A DNA stretch of 64,000 nucleotides from Paenibacillus faecalis (GTDB lineage Bacteria; Bacillota; Bacilli; Paenibacillales; Paenibacillaceae): the NCBI RefSeq assembly GCF_900289175.1, contig NZ_LT985747.1:236506-300505 (forward strand). The letters run 5' to 3'. Shown piece after piece: positions 25,600-34,432 of the stretch. A program made the translations under genes and the position numbers. Position 1 is the first letter of the stretch, and every line of letters starts with the position of its first letter. The notes beneath the pieces were generated by a model that was not told the origin of the DNA, made no database searches, and saw only the letters and a list, made by a program, of their open reading frames with translations.

Positions 25600-27069
25600 T
25601 TACTCATCGTGGTTTTCTTCTTGATGCTCTTCCATATACTCGGCAATAAGCTTTTGCTTCATATCCCAAAGAGCTTCACTAAGGTTAACCCGATAGATTT
25701 CGGGATTGAGCTTTCTTAAATATTCCGGCCAAAACTGCAACAGCTGACTGTTATGATAAGTCCGGATTTCTTCCAAGGTTGGAAGCTGATAAACGAGCTC
25801 TCCATTCTCGTAAATAGGAGCGAGCATAGAAATAGCGTCAAAATTACGTACATTTTTACGCATATAAGGATGAATCGGATTAAACAGCTTCAATTTTCCG
25901 TTTTCCGGCGGCATCTTCTCTTCTGGGAAGCAGATATAATCAGCAATCGCTTTACCGCTTCCCTTGGAAACGATGCGATATACCTTTTTCTTCCCTGGAG
26001 TCGTTACCTTTTCCGGGTTTCCGGAGATTTTGATGGTCGGTACCATAACACCGTCCACTTCGCGTTCCACCAACTTATACACTCCGCCAAGCGCTGGCTG
26101 GTCTGCAGCGGTAATTAACTGCGTCCCTACGCCCCATGTATCGATTCGCGCTCCCTGTGCCTTAAGATCGAGAATTGTACTTTCATCCAGATCATTCGAT
26201 GCTACAATCTGAACGTAGTCCAATCCAGCATCATCCAACATTTTACGTGCCTTAATAGACAAGTAAGCCAAGTCCCCGCTGTCGAGCCGAATGGCGTTCA
26301 TTCTTTTGCCTTGGGCTTCTAGTTTTTTCGCTGTCTCTATAGCATGGGGAACACCGCTGCCTAAAGTATCATAGGTATCAACCAGAAGAGTAACCTGGTC
26401 CGGCAACACCTTAGCAAAAATATCAAATGCTTCCTGCTCACTGCGAAACGTTTGAACCCAGGAGTGTGCATGAGTTCCCTTCGTCGGGATACCAAATCTT
26501 TCCCCTGCAAGCATATTAGACGTTGCATGAAAGCCGGCTATATAAGCTGCTCTCGCTCCCCACACGGCAGCATCTGCCTCTTGAGCCCGGCGCGTACCAA
26601 ACTCAAGTAAAATATCTTCACCCGCTACCTGACGAATTCGGGAAGCCTTTGTTGCGATCAGCGTCTGAAAATTCATAAAATTAAGGATTGCTGTTTCCAC
26701 AAGCTGGGTTTCAAATATCGTACCCTCTACAATGATTAGGGGCTCGTTCGGAAATACAAGCGCTCCTTCTTGCATAGCATAAATGCTTCCTTTGAACCGA
26801 AAACGACGCAGTTCATCCAGGAAAGCCTTGTCATAGTTCTCTTCCTGCTTGGAAAGATAATTTATATCATCTTCTGTAAATTGAAGTCTCTCGATATAAT
26901 TTACAATTCGTTCAAGGCCTGCAAAAACGGCATAACCGTTGCCAAAGGGCAGCTTGCGAAAATAGGCTTCAAATACTGCTTTGGTTTGATGGGAACCATT
27001 AATCCAGTGTGCATACATCATATTGATCTGATATTTGTCAGTATGCAGCGCCAGTCCTGCTGTCATCAT
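25600..27069 (-). CDS. pncB: nicotinate phosphoribosyltransferase
   Basis: A 489-residue enzyme that joins nicotinate to PRPP to give nicotinate mononucleotide, the second step of NAD salvage from nicotinamide. Marks: N-terminal LALHTDKYQINMMYAHW, the EFGTRRAQEADAA segment, GTHAHSW catalytic loop near residue 200 and the IRLDSGDLAYLS phosphate-binding block. The length is normal for the bacterial family. The start ATG at 27069 is preceded by GAGGAGG. Together with pncA (52 bases upstream) and the NrtR-like regulator it forms an NAD-recycling operon. Confidence 0.95.
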   Translation of the reverse strand: MMTAGLALHTDKYQINMMYAHWINGSHQTKAVFEAYFRKLPFGNGYAVFAGLERIVNYIERLQFTEDDINYLSKQEENYDKAFLDELRRFRFKGSIYAMQEGALVFPNEPLIIVEGTIFETQLVETAILNFMNFQTLIATKASRIRQVAGEDILLEFGTRRAQEADAAVWGARAAYIAGFHATSNMLAGERFGIPTKGTHAHSWVQTFRSEQEAFDIFAKVLPDQVTLLVDTYDTLGSGVPHAIETAKKLEAQGKRMNAIRLDSGDLAYLSIKARKMLDDAGLDYVQIVASNDLDESTILDLKAQGARIDTWGVGTQLITAADQPALGGVYKLVEREVDGVMVPTIKISGNPEKVTTPGKKKVYRIVSKGSGKAIADYICFPEEKMPPENGKLKLFNPIHPYMRKNVRNFDAISMLAPIYENGELVYQLPTLEEIRTYHNSQLLQFWPEYLRKLNPEIYRVNLSEALWDMKQKLIAEYMEEHQEENHDE

Positions 27070-27121
27070 TCTCGTTCCTCCTCTTGCATTCGGCCGTCCT
27101 TTCGAATGCTCTAACTAATCA

Positions 27122-27667
27122 TTAATCTGTGCTTTTAACAACATCCGCACCCAGACTATTTTTAAAGTGGCTGAGTGCCCATTTATGACCTTCTGGATTA
27201 AAGCTGGCAACCCCATCTTCATATATCTTGATTGCATAGCCCCGGTTATATGCGTCAATGGCCGTATGCAGTACACAAATATCGGTACATACGCCAATCA
27301 AATGAACCTCGGATACTCCCCGCTCCCGCAGTTTAAGATCAAGATCGGTTCCGCAAAACGCGCTATAACGTGTTTTATCCATCCAGTAAATAACGTCCTT
27401 ACGTGACTCATAAACATCCTTAAGCTCACCATACAGCTCACGTCCGCGTGAGTGTCTAATGTTGTGAGGAGGAAACAGGTTCCGCTCAGGGTGATAAAGA
27501 TCGCTTTCTTCATGCAGGTCTACTGCCATCACGACAAAATCCCCCCGATCAGCAAATTGCTTGGTCAGCTCCGCTACAGTATGCTGAATCTCTATTGCCG
27601 GATCACCCACAGGAAGATTGCCATCAACAAAATCATTCGTGAAATCAACAACAAGCAACGCCTTCAT
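27122..27667 (-). CDS. pncA: nicotinamidase
   Basis: A 181-residue isochorismatase-fold hydrolase that deamidates nicotinamide to nicotinate. The triad is visible: Asp in LLVVDFTNDF near residue 8, Lys in MDKTRYSAF near 100 and Cys in GVCTDICVLHTA near 130. Metal-binding residues are suggested by VDLHEESD. The longest ORF starts at 27676 (GTG), but ATG at 27667 lies eight bases behind AAGGGAG and is chosen (MKALLVVDF). The gene directly precedes pncB and follows the NrtR-like gene by 41 bases. Confidence 0.95.
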   Translation of the reverse strand: MKALLVVDFTNDFVDGNLPVGDPAIEIQHTVAELTKQFADRGDFVVMAVDLHEESDLYHPERNLFPPHNIRHSRGRELYGELKDVYESRKDVIYWMDKTRYSAFCGTDLDLKLRERGVSEVHLIGVCTDICVLHTAIDAYNRGYAIKIYEDGVASFNPEGHKWALSHFKNSLGADVVKSTD

Positions 27668-27708
27668 ACTGAACACTCCCTTTGAATTTGGTCAAAAACA
27701 AGATACCA

Positions 27709-28494
27709 TCAGGTATAAATCGAAAGCAGTGGGGTATGATCTGTAAAGCGGTACAGCTGGGCAGGACGCTGGGAATACTGATTGGAACTAAGCGGTTTCC
27801 CGTTTTCATCCCGTACTTCCTCCAAAATCCCTTGCCGACTTCTTGTGGAAGTAATCTTACGGATGAAATTCGGTTCCTTGAATTCTGGGACAACCGTCTG
27901 AATAACCTGGTATAGCTCACTTAATGTAAAATGATCAGGTAAAAACTGTTTCGCAATCGTCGTTTGAAGCATTTGATGCTGAATTTTTCGATAGGCATCC
28001 AGAATAATATCTTTGTGGTCAAAAGCAAGCTCCAATTGTTCCAGAGCTTCCTCGATCGTAAACAGCCCCACCTCTTCTGCATCATCATTAGCCTGTCTGT
28101 GTTCAAGCATCCACTCCTCTACGAGGGCATAGAACGCTTGGCTGATGATCCAGCCCCTCGGATCGCGTCCAGGAGCGCTGTAAACACCAAGAAACTCCAA
28201 GTGTCCACCGTCCACTCCGGTCTCTTCCTTCAGCTCCCGCTTGGCCGCATCATAAATCGATTCATCCTCACGGCAAAAGCCGCCAGGCAGCGCCCACATA
28301 CCGGCAAACGGCCAGGATTTACGCCGAATCAGCATAACTTTAAGCTCTCGAATCGGAAGTGTTTTCGTTACGGTTTTACGTTCCCTTTTCGTCAGCGTAA
28401 ACATGACGATATCAGCAGGAATTCCGTCCGGTGTTCTGTATTTCTTCTGGCTGCTGTTCGGTTTCTGTTCATTATCCGTCATATTCATCACCAT
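27709..28494 (-). CDS. nrtR: NrtR-type regulator of NAD metabolism (Nudix plus winged helix)
   Basis: A 261-residue two-domain protein: an N-terminal Nudix domain (about 30-165) with a complete Nudix box (G-x5-E-x7-REL-x-EE-x-GV, near residues 70-93), and a C-terminal winged-helix-like region (about 175-255; LPDHFTLSELYQVIQTV, NFIRKI). This architecture is that of NrtR, which represses NAD salvage genes and is released by ADP-ribose. It sits directly before pncA and pncB in one operon, which supports the assignment. The intact Nudix box means hydrolase activity is not excluded. The start at 28494 lacks a clear ribosome binding site; ATG at 28482 behind GGTGATG is an alternative. Operator-like palindromes lie at 28500-28544. 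Confidence 0.82.
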   Translation of the reverse strand: MVMNMTDNEQKPNSSQKKYRTPDGIPADIVMFTLTKRERKTVTKTLPIRELKVMLIRRKSWPFAGMWALPGGFCREDESIYDAAKRELKEETGVDGGHLEFLGVYSAPGRDPRGWIISQAFYALVEEWMLEHRQANDDAEEVGLFTIEEALEQLELAFDHKDIILDAYRKIQHQMLQTTIAKQFLPDHFTLSELYQVIQTVVPEFKEPNFIRKITSTRSRQGILEEVRDENGKPLSSNQYSQRPAQLYRFTDHTPLLSIYT

Positions 28495-28499
28495 TTATT

Positions 28500-28544
28500 A
28501 TCAATTTGATATTATCATTATGACATATTAATTTTTAATGTCAA
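28500..28544 (-). promoter_or_regulatory. promoter with overlapping palindromes for nrtR-pncA-pncB
   Basis: On the minus strand a -35 TTGACA (28544-28539) and -10 CATAAT (28522-28517) are 16 bases apart. The perfect inverted repeat TGACAT-N11-ATGTCA (28521-28543) covers the spacer and part of both elements. Two more odd palindromes, TGATATTATCA (28507-28517) and ATCAATTTGAT (28500-28510), follow towards the gene. These are strong candidates for the NrtR operator. Confidence 0.65.
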
Positions 28545-28607
28545 GGCTTGTTGTTATTTTTTTCAATTGCATTAGAGACCGGGTTGTGAAGTGACGCGTT
28601 TCACAAG

Positions 28608-28653
28608 AAGAAACGCCTTGGCATCCCCATGAGGATGAAAGAGCGTTTCTTTT
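28608..28653. terminator. hairpin between ricA and the nrtR promoter
   Basis: AAGAAACGC pairs with GCGTTTCTT, with an inner CATCC/GGATG stem. A T-run follows on the plus strand and a T/C-rich stretch on the minus strand. It lies downstream of ricA. Confidence 0.6.
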
Positions 28654-28733
28654 AAAAGTATGGAGCTGGCATATAGTACCCGATAAATTTTCCGGATGTG
28701 AAGAAAAGGCGCGGATCTTTATCCGCACCTCTT

Positions 28734-29201
28734 CTATCCGCAGCTGCTCGGCGGTACATCCTTGCCTGTTTCTACGTTTATCTTTTGTGAAACGGTGTCG
28801 TGTATAACGGATACGACAAGCTGCAGCAAATAATTTATATCACTTTGACTCTGCTGGAACTCTGCAACGAGCGGGATCTGGTCAAGTTCATCCTGCAAAT
28901 CTTCGATTTCACGTTCAATCTTTTCAACCATTTCTTTATTCTGAAAGGACTCAAATGCAACGATTTCCTTCTGTTTCTTCTTCATGGTCTTAATTAATTC
29001 CTGAACGTGCTTATGATGGCGGATCTTCTCTTCCGCCTGCTGAAACATCTTCACTTCTTCACTCGAAGAGATTAACTCTGCAAGCTCTTCAGCTTTAGAC
29101 ATGATATCCTTTTGTATTACCAAATCACGATTATTAAATGTTGGCATACCATGACTGTTTACACGACCCTGCTCCTGCATCAATTCATCGCCCCAATCCA
29201 T
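28734..29201 (-). CDS. ricA: RicA (YmcA), subunit of the RicAFT complex
   Basis: A 155-residue helical protein of the YlbF/YmcA family. The core (about residues 30-140) has the family signature SSSEEVKMFQQAEEKI and DELDQIPLVAEFQQSQSDINYLLQL, and the C-terminus ends PPSSCG with one cysteine, like the cysteine near the end of B. subtilis RicA. RicA acts with RicF and RicT; the complex binds iron-sulfur clusters and aids RNase Y maturation of mRNAs, affecting biofilm, competence and sporulation. The start is uncertain: the first ATG at 29201 has no good ribosome binding site, and the conserved part begins near residue 19. It follows miaB, as ymcA follows ymcB in B. subtilis. Confidence 0.88.
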   Translation of the reverse strand: MDWGDELMQEQGRVNSHGMPTFNNRDLVIQKDIMSKAEELAELISSSEEVKMFQQAEEKIRHHKHVQELIKTMKKKQKEIVAFESFQNKEMVEKIEREIEDLQDELDQIPLVAEFQQSQSDINYLLQLVVSVIHDTVSQKINVETGKDVPPSSCG

Positions 29202-29216
29202 CGAAATGTATATTGG

Positions 29217-30776
29217 TTAAACCGCATCCGAAGCCTTTAGCGGCTCGGTAATCAAATCTCCTTTAATGTACCAGGTCATCGGGTCCGTTATTTTTACTTG
29301 TACAAAGCTGCCGATCAGATCTTTCGATCCTTCAAAATGGACAAGCTTGTTCGTACGTGTCCGTCCGGACAGCATGGCGTCATTGTTCTTGCTGACACCT
29401 TCAACCAACACTTCTACAGTCTGACCGAGCAATCGATCATTGCTCATCTTGCTGTACTCGTTGATGGTCTCATTCAGACGCTGAAGCCGTTCGCTTTTGA
29501 CTTCCATCGAAACATTGTCTTGCATGACAGCCGCCGGTGTTCCTTCTCGCGGTGAATAAATAAACGTGTATGCAGCATCATAACCTACTTCACGTACAAG
29601 AGAGAGGGTTTCCTCGAACTGTTCGTCCGTCTCCCCTGGAAAACCAACGATAATATCCGTCGTCAATACAACATCCGGAATCGCTGCTTTAATCTTGCGG
29701 ACAAGCTCCATGTATGTTTCACGCGAATATTTACGTCCCATTTTTTTAAGCACCTGAGTGCTGCCGGACTGTACAGGCAAGTGAATATGCTCTACCAGAT
29801 TTCCACCCTTTGCCAACACCTCGATCAACTGATCATCGAAGTCTCGAGGATGGGAAGTTGTAAAGCGAATTCGCGGAATATCGATCTTATGAATATCATC
29901 CATCAAATCAGCAAAGCTGTACTTGATATCCGTGAAATCCTTGCCGTATGCGTTGACGTTCTGGCCAAGGAGCGTAATCTCCTTAAAGCCCTGACGAGCA
30001 AGCTCACGAACTTCAGATATAACATCCTCCGGTCTGCGGCTGCGCTCCTTACCTCGGGTGAACGGAACGATGCAGTAGGTGCAGAACTTGTCACAACCGT
30101 ACATAATATTAACCCAACCGCGAAGCCCTTCCCGTTTTTTAGGCAGATTCTCGATAATGTCGCCTTCTTTGGACCACACTTCCACAACCATTTCCTTACT
30201 GAACAAAGCTTCACGGATAAGGTGTGGAAGACGGTGGATATTATGCGTTCCGAACACAAGATCGACAAACCCATGCTTTTGCAAAATCCGATTTACAACA
30301 ACTTCTTCCTGGGCCATGCATCCGCAAACTCCCAACAGCATGTCCGGCTTCTCTGTCTTCAAGCCTTTTAAATGACCCAGCTCACCAAACACTTTATCCT
30401 CGGCATTTTCACGAATGGCGCAAGTGTTCAACAAAATGATGTCCGCTTCCTTGCGATCTTCCGTAGGCTGATAACCCATTTGCTCCAGCAATCCCTTGAT
30501 CGTCTCAGTGTCATGCTCATTCATCTGACATCCAAAAGTGTATATCAGATAGGACTTTCCTTTCCCAATCGTCTTGAGTTCCTCCGGTAAAGCGGTATTA
30601 TACAGTACCTGAACGTCCTGTTTACCGCGCTGCTTTTCTTGTCTATGATTAGGCTCCGATAAAATATTGATTTCCCGTCCCCGAATCCGGATTCTCTTGC
30701 CGTTCTCGTCCTCAGACAAAATTTTGGCGTCCGAGAAATCAAAATATTTGGAGTAGTCCTTCTTATCTTTGGACAT
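29217..30776 (-). CDS. miaB: tRNA-2-methylthio-N6-dimethylallyladenosine synthase MiaB
   Basis: A 519-residue radical SAM methylthiotransferase that adds the 2-methylthio group at A37 of tRNAs. Domains: N-terminal UPF0004 domain with [12 protein letters not shown] and [10 protein letters not shown] cluster cysteines (about 80-200), radical SAM core with [10 protein letters not shown] (CxxxCxxC, near 230) and a C-terminal TRAM domain (about 450-515). The extended N-terminus (about 75 residues) is usual for Bacilli. The start ATG at 30776 follows AAGGAG by 11 bases. It is the upstream partner of ricA, 15 bases apart. Confidence 0.96.
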   Translation of the reverse strand: MSKDKKDYSKYFDFSDAKILSEDENGKRIRIRGREINILSEPNHRQEKQRGKQDVQVLYNTALPEELKTIGKGKSYLIYTFGCQMNEHDTETIKGLLEQMGYQPTEDRKEADIILLNTCAIRENAEDKVFGELGHLKGLKTEKPDMLLGVCGCMAQEEVVVNRILQKHGFVDLVFGTHNIHRLPHLIREALFSKEMVVEVWSKEGDIIENLPKKREGLRGWVNIMYGCDKFCTYCIVPFTRGKERSRRPEDVISEVRELARQGFKEITLLGQNVNAYGKDFTDIKYSFADLMDDIHKIDIPRIRFTTSHPRDFDDQLIEVLAKGGNLVEHIHLPVQSGSTQVLKKMGRKYSRETYMELVRKIKAAIPDVVLTTDIIVGFPGETDEQFEETLSLVREVGYDAAYTFIYSPREGTPAAVMQDNVSMEVKSERLQRLNETINEYSKMSNDRLLGQTVEVLVEGVSKNNDAMLSGRTRTNKLVHFEGSKDLIGSFVQVKITDPMTWYIKGDLITEPLKASDAV

Positions 30777-30930
30777 ACGTTAGGTCACTCCTTAAATTCC
30801 GCTATAATCGATGTTATTCATTGATTCTATCCTGTAGGCACTGCTCTTAATTATATCATGATCTTTCATCCTAATCTACTGCGCATAGTGATGGGTAAAC
30901 AATACTTGTCTACATCACTCTTGGCAAATA

Positions 30931-30974
30931 AAAAAAGAGCCAATCAACAGGTTCACCCTGTTAACCAGCTCTTT
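30931..30974 (-). terminator. intrinsic terminator of pduL
   Basis: On the minus strand a stem AAAGAGC/GCTCTTT with an inner AACAGG/CCTGTT is followed by a T-run, 13 bases after the pduL stop. Confidence 0.8.
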
Positions 30975-30986
30975 CGATAATGAATA

Positions 30987-31559
30987 TTAACCTACGATTT
31001 CTGCAGTATCGCCTGTTTTGGCACCGGCAGCATTCGCTTCGTCTGTATCAATATGCATATCCAAAGCAAAGTTGTCAGAAACACGTGCAACGACATTCTC
31101 CAGTACAAGACCGCGCTCTCCGCCAAGACGTACTTTAAGCATTTGCTTGTCTTGAATGCCCCATTTTTCAGCATCGGAGGTGTGGAAATGGATATGACGG
31201 GCCGCGACAATCACACCCTTGTCCAATGTAACTTCACCAGCAGGACCTTTAATGGTGATGCCCGGTGTATCTTCAATGTTCCCGGATTCACGAACCGGCG
31301 CTTTTACACCAAGTGCAAAAGAATCTGTACGGGAAATTTCCAGCTGGGATGCTGGTCTAGCAGGTCCCAAAATTCTGACTTTATCGAATTGCCCTTTCGC
31401 ACCGATCACAGCCACCGTTTCGTTAGCTGCAAATTGGCCCGGTTGGGACAACGGTTTAAATTCGGTCAATTGGTAGCCAGGTCCAAACAATGTTTCAATA
31501 TGCTCCTGAGTTAAATGAATATGGCGGGCCGACACACCCACAGGTACAGTTTTGTTCAT
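30987..31559 (-). CDS. pduL: phosphate propanoyl/acetyltransferase PduL
   Basis: A 190-residue PduL-type phosphotransacylase that interconverts acyl-CoA and acyl-phosphate. Both zinc-binding/active-site repeats are visible: VSARHIHLTQEHIETLFG near the N-terminus and VAARHIHFHTSDAEKWG near residue 120, with RILGPARPASQLEISRTD between. No encapsulation N-terminal extension for a microcompartment shell is seen, so a housekeeping acetate role is likely. The longest ORF starts with GTG at 31568; ATG at 31559 is preferred because AAGGAG lies eight bases before it. It stands alone between terminators. Confidence 0.93.
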   Translation of the reverse strand: MNKTVPVGVSARHIHLTQEHIETLFGPGYQLTEFKPLSQPGQFAANETVAVIGAKGQFDKVRILGPARPASQLEISRTDSFALGVKAPVRESGNIEDTPGITIKGPAGEVTLDKGVIVAARHIHFHTSDAEKWGIQDKQMLKVRLGGERGLVLENVVARVSDNFALDMHIDTDEANAAGAKTGDTAEIVG

Positions 31560-31628
31560 CTGTCTCACTCCTTGTTTTCTCTATAGCTGTACATGCCAAC
31601 TTCTATTATACTCTCTATTACCCAAAAA

Positions 31629-31660
31629 TAAAAAGGCAGTACGGGTTTTCCGCCTGCCTT
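31629..31660 (-). terminator. intrinsic terminator of korB
   Basis: On the minus strand AAGGCAG pairs with CTGCCTT and is followed by TTTTTATTTTT, 9 bases after the korB stop. Confidence 0.75.
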
Positions 31661-31668
31661 AAACGAAC

Positions 31669-32535
31669 TTATTTAAATTCTGCTACAAGATTGTCAAATT
31701 GTTTCCTGCTGATTTGAAGATTCTGATGAGCAAGCGGAGTATCTTGGAATCCAGGAACTTGGTCCTCATAGCATTTCCGGCTATGATCCTGATAGATCAA
31801 CCCTGTAATCATACCACCTGTTTCCATCAGCTTTGTCATGGCAGCGACCCGGTTTGAAGGATCATAATCCGGGAAACTCTCCAAATTAACAATATTTTCT
31901 TTAAACCACTCATACGTATTTATTTTATTGAACGTGACACACGGGCTGAATACATTGATGATTGAGAAGCCTTCGTGCTTGATACCTGCCTCGATTAATG
32001 CCGTTAGCTGCTTGATGTCACTTGAGAAAGACTGAGCGACAAAAGTGGCACCTGCTGAAAGCGCCAATTCCAACGGCGATAGAGTCGACTCGATCGCACC
32101 GTCCGGGGTGCTCTTGGTTACAAAGCCCTCTGCGCTTCGCGGAGAGGTTTGTCCCTTGGTCAGTCCATATATTTGGTTATCCATCACGATATACGTAATG
32201 TTCATGTTTCTGCGAATGGCATGAATGGTATGTCCTATACCGATCGCAAACCCGTCCCCGTCACCGCCTGTTGCGATTACGGTTAAATCGCGGTTTGCAA
32301 GCTTTACACCCTGTGCGATCGGCAATGCACGTCCATGAATACCGTGCAGTCCATAAGCATGAATGTATCCCGATATCCGGCCAGAACATCCGATTCCCGA
32401 TATGACAGCAAGTTCCTCCGGTGTAAGTCCACAGCTCGCTGCAGCCCGTTGAATAGCGGCTTGAATGGAAAAGTCGCCACAACCAGGACACCAGTTTGGT
32501 TTGACATTGTTACGGAAATCTTTAAACGTAGCCAT
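31669..32535 (-). CDS. korB: 2-oxoacid:ferredoxin oxidoreductase, beta subunit
   Basis: A 288-residue thiamine-diphosphate-binding beta subunit. Marks: CPGCGDFSIQAAI (cluster/TPP-associated cysteines) near residue 16, GIGCSGRISGY, and the TPP-magnesium motif GGDGDGFAIGIGHTIH near 90 with later DNQIYGLTKGQTSPR. With the alpha/gamma fusion it oxidatively decarboxylates a 2-oxoacid (2-oxoglutarate or pyruvate) and reduces ferredoxin. The start ATG directly follows the TAG of the partner gene. No separate delta ferredoxin gene is visible. Confidence 0.93.
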   Translation of the reverse strand: MATFKDFRNNVKPNWCPGCGDFSIQAAIQRAAASCGLTPEELAVISGIGCSGRISGYIHAYGLHGIHGRALPIAQGVKLANRDLTVIATGGDGDGFAIGIGHTIHAIRRNMNITYIVMDNQIYGLTKGQTSPRSAEGFVTKSTPDGAIESTLSPLELALSAGATFVAQSFSSDIKQLTALIEAGIKHEGFSIINVFSPCVTFNKINTYEWFKENIVNLESFPDYDPSNRVAAMTKLMETGGMITGLIYQDHSRKCYEDQVPGFQDTPLAHQNLQISRKQFDNLVAEFK

Positions 32536-34290
32536 CTATACCAGCTCCTTGCTGTCGACGTAGACATTTTTGTATTCGTTATAAATAATAGACGGAAGAA
32601 ACGGATTGCCATCATATTTAAGTACACTGTTAAGCTTCTCACTGCCGCCAACATGCAATTTAACAAGATTCGCGAGTTGAGCAGTTGCGTTATTCTCAAC
32701 GACGATAACTTGTCTTGCCTGATCAACATAAGGCTTGATTGCATCTGCAGGGAACGGGTGAAGCAAACGTACGGTAATATGGTTCGTCGTAATCCCTTCA
32801 TTTTCTAGCAGCTCACGCGCTTGATCGATCGTTCCGCCTGTGGACCCCATTCCTATAATTAGAAGATCAGGCTTCTCATATGGAGCATCCACCCGTATCG
32901 GATTACTTATTTTAATCTGACTCATCTTACCCAAACGTTTATCCATCATTTTCTTGCGATTTTCTGCCGATTCCGATGGTCTTCCCGCTTCATCATGTTC
33001 AACACCGGTTACGTGATGAATCCCGTGTTTCATTCCAGGCAAAACACGTGGTGATATGCCGCTGTCCGTAAACTCATATCGCTTGAACAGACTCTTCTCT
33101 TCTTGCTCCGGCACGCTGCTCACAAGATTTCCACGATCTATGACAATCTTGTCGTAATCCAGCAGTTCACATGACTGCTTGCCAAGAGACAACTGCAAAT
33201 CTGTGACGACAATAACCGGAACCTGATACTTCTCTGACAAGTTAAAAGCCTCTACCATATCATAAAAGCAATCTTCAATCGTGCTTGGTGCAAGTACAAT
33301 CTTCGGTATTTCTCCATGTGTTCCGTGAATCATGGCGTTTATATCACTTTGCTCCTGCTTCGTCGGCAATCCCGTACTCGGACCACCTCGCTGGGTGTCA
33401 ACAATAACAACCGGCGTTTCTATCATTCCAGCTAATCCGATCGCTTCCATCATAAGGGACAGTCCCGGTCCAGCAGAAGCGGTCATTGTACGAACTCCAG
33501 CGTAGTTGGCACCAATCGCCATAGTGACTGCAGCAATTTCATCTTCTGTTTGAACGACAGTGCCGCCGAAGTGAGGGAGCTTTTTGATCAAATATTCCAT
33601 AATTTCAGAAGCAGGAGTGATCGGATAAGCGCTCATTAAGCGGCAGCCTGCGGCTACAGCACCAAGACCGATCGCATCGTTGCCGATCATGAACAGCTTT
33701 TGCTTCCCATCAGCCGGGCTTAACCTGAACTCGTCCAGCGGACCGCCTGCAAGCTCCAGCACATAATCTGAGCCGCGTTTAACGGCCTCCACGTTGTTCT
33801 CTACAACAGCCGCACCTTTACGCCCAAACTCTTCTTCAACGGCGCGATTGAACACATCTAAAGGCAGGCCAAGCAGCGCCCATGACGCACCGGAGGCCAC
33901 CATATTTTTCATAAGAGAGGTTCCAAGCTCCTCCGCTATAGCTGTGATAGGCACAGGAAATAACCGGATATCGGAACCGTCCGGAATGACAGGGTTAAAT
34001 TTCGCATCTGCAACAATAACACCGCCCGGGCGAAGCTCATGTGCATTCAGATCAATCGTTTCTTGATCAAAAGCAACCAAAATATCCAGATCATCTGCGA
34101 TCGACCGGATCGGCTTTGTGCTTATCCGTATTTTATTATTCGTATGTCCGCCCTTAATCCGGGACGAAAAATGCCGATAACCATAAAGGTAATATCCAAG
34201 CCGGTTTAAAGCTGTCGAAAAGATACGGTCCGTACTTTCGACACCTTCGCCCTGCTGCCCCCCGATTTTCCACGATAATTGACTGATCAA
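32536..34290 (-). CDS. korA: 2-oxoacid:ferredoxin oxidoreductase, fused gamma-alpha subunit
   Basis: A 584-residue fusion: an N-terminal gamma domain (about 1-185; GGQQGEGVESTDRIF, RIKGGHTNNKIR) and an alpha domain (about 195-584; AYPITPASEIMEYL, TEDEIAAVTMAIGANYAGVRT). This form is usual for two-subunit KorAB enzymes in Bacilli and Actinobacteria. The start is TTG at 34290, eight bases after GGGAG; the GTG at 34299 lies directly against that site. It is the first gene of the operon, whose promoter and palindromes lie at 34366-34413. Confidence 0.92.
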   Translation of the reverse strand: MISQLSWKIGGQQGEGVESTDRIFSTALNRLGYYLYGYRHFSSRIKGGHTNNKIRISTKPIRSIADDLDILVAFDQETIDLNAHELRPGGVIVADAKFNPVIPDGSDIRLFPVPITAIAEELGTSLMKNMVASGASWALLGLPLDVFNRAVEEEFGRKGAAVVENNVEAVKRGSDYVLELAGGPLDEFRLSPADGKQKLFMIGNDAIGLGAVAAGCRLMSAYPITPASEIMEYLIKKLPHFGGTVVQTEDEIAAVTMAIGANYAGVRTMTASAGPGLSLMMEAIGLAGMIETPVVIVDTQRGGPSTGLPTKQEQSDINAMIHGTHGEIPKIVLAPSTIEDCFYDMVEAFNLSEKYQVPVIVVTDLQLSLGKQSCELLDYDKIVIDRGNLVSSVPEQEEKSLFKRYEFTDSGISPRVLPGMKHGIHHVTGVEHDEAGRPSESAENRKKMMDKRLGKMSQIKISNPIRVDAPYEKPDLLIIGMGSTGGTIDQARELLENEGITTNHITVRLLHPFPADAIKPYVDQARQVIVVENNATAQLANLVKLHVGGSEKLNSVLKYDGNPFLPSIIYNEYKNVYVDSKELV

Positions 34291-34365
34291 CCTCTCCACT
34301 CCCTTTTTTTATATAAAAGCATCTGATTCGGTGTTTCTTTCAAAAAAATAGGAAACGTTTAATTA

Positions 34366-34413
34366 CGATAAAGTTTATCGGTTTAATGGTAAATTGGCAA
34401 GAAATATTTTCTT
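34366..34413 (-). promoter_or_regulatory. korAB promoter with two palindromes
   Basis: On the minus strand -35 TTGCCA (34400-34395) and -10 TAAACT (34377-34372) are 17 bases apart. The odd palindrome CGATAAAGTTTATCG (34366-34380) covers the -10, and AAGAAATATTTTCTT (34399-34413) abuts the -35. They look like regulator-binding sites; the regulator is unknown. Confidence 0.5.
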
Positions 34414-34432
34414 GACATAGGTCTATTATAGT

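Noticed and set aside
34412..34430. TTGACA on the plus strand near the dipeptidase stop codon as a promoter
   Set aside because: No -10 element at the right distance and no plus-strand gene downstream.
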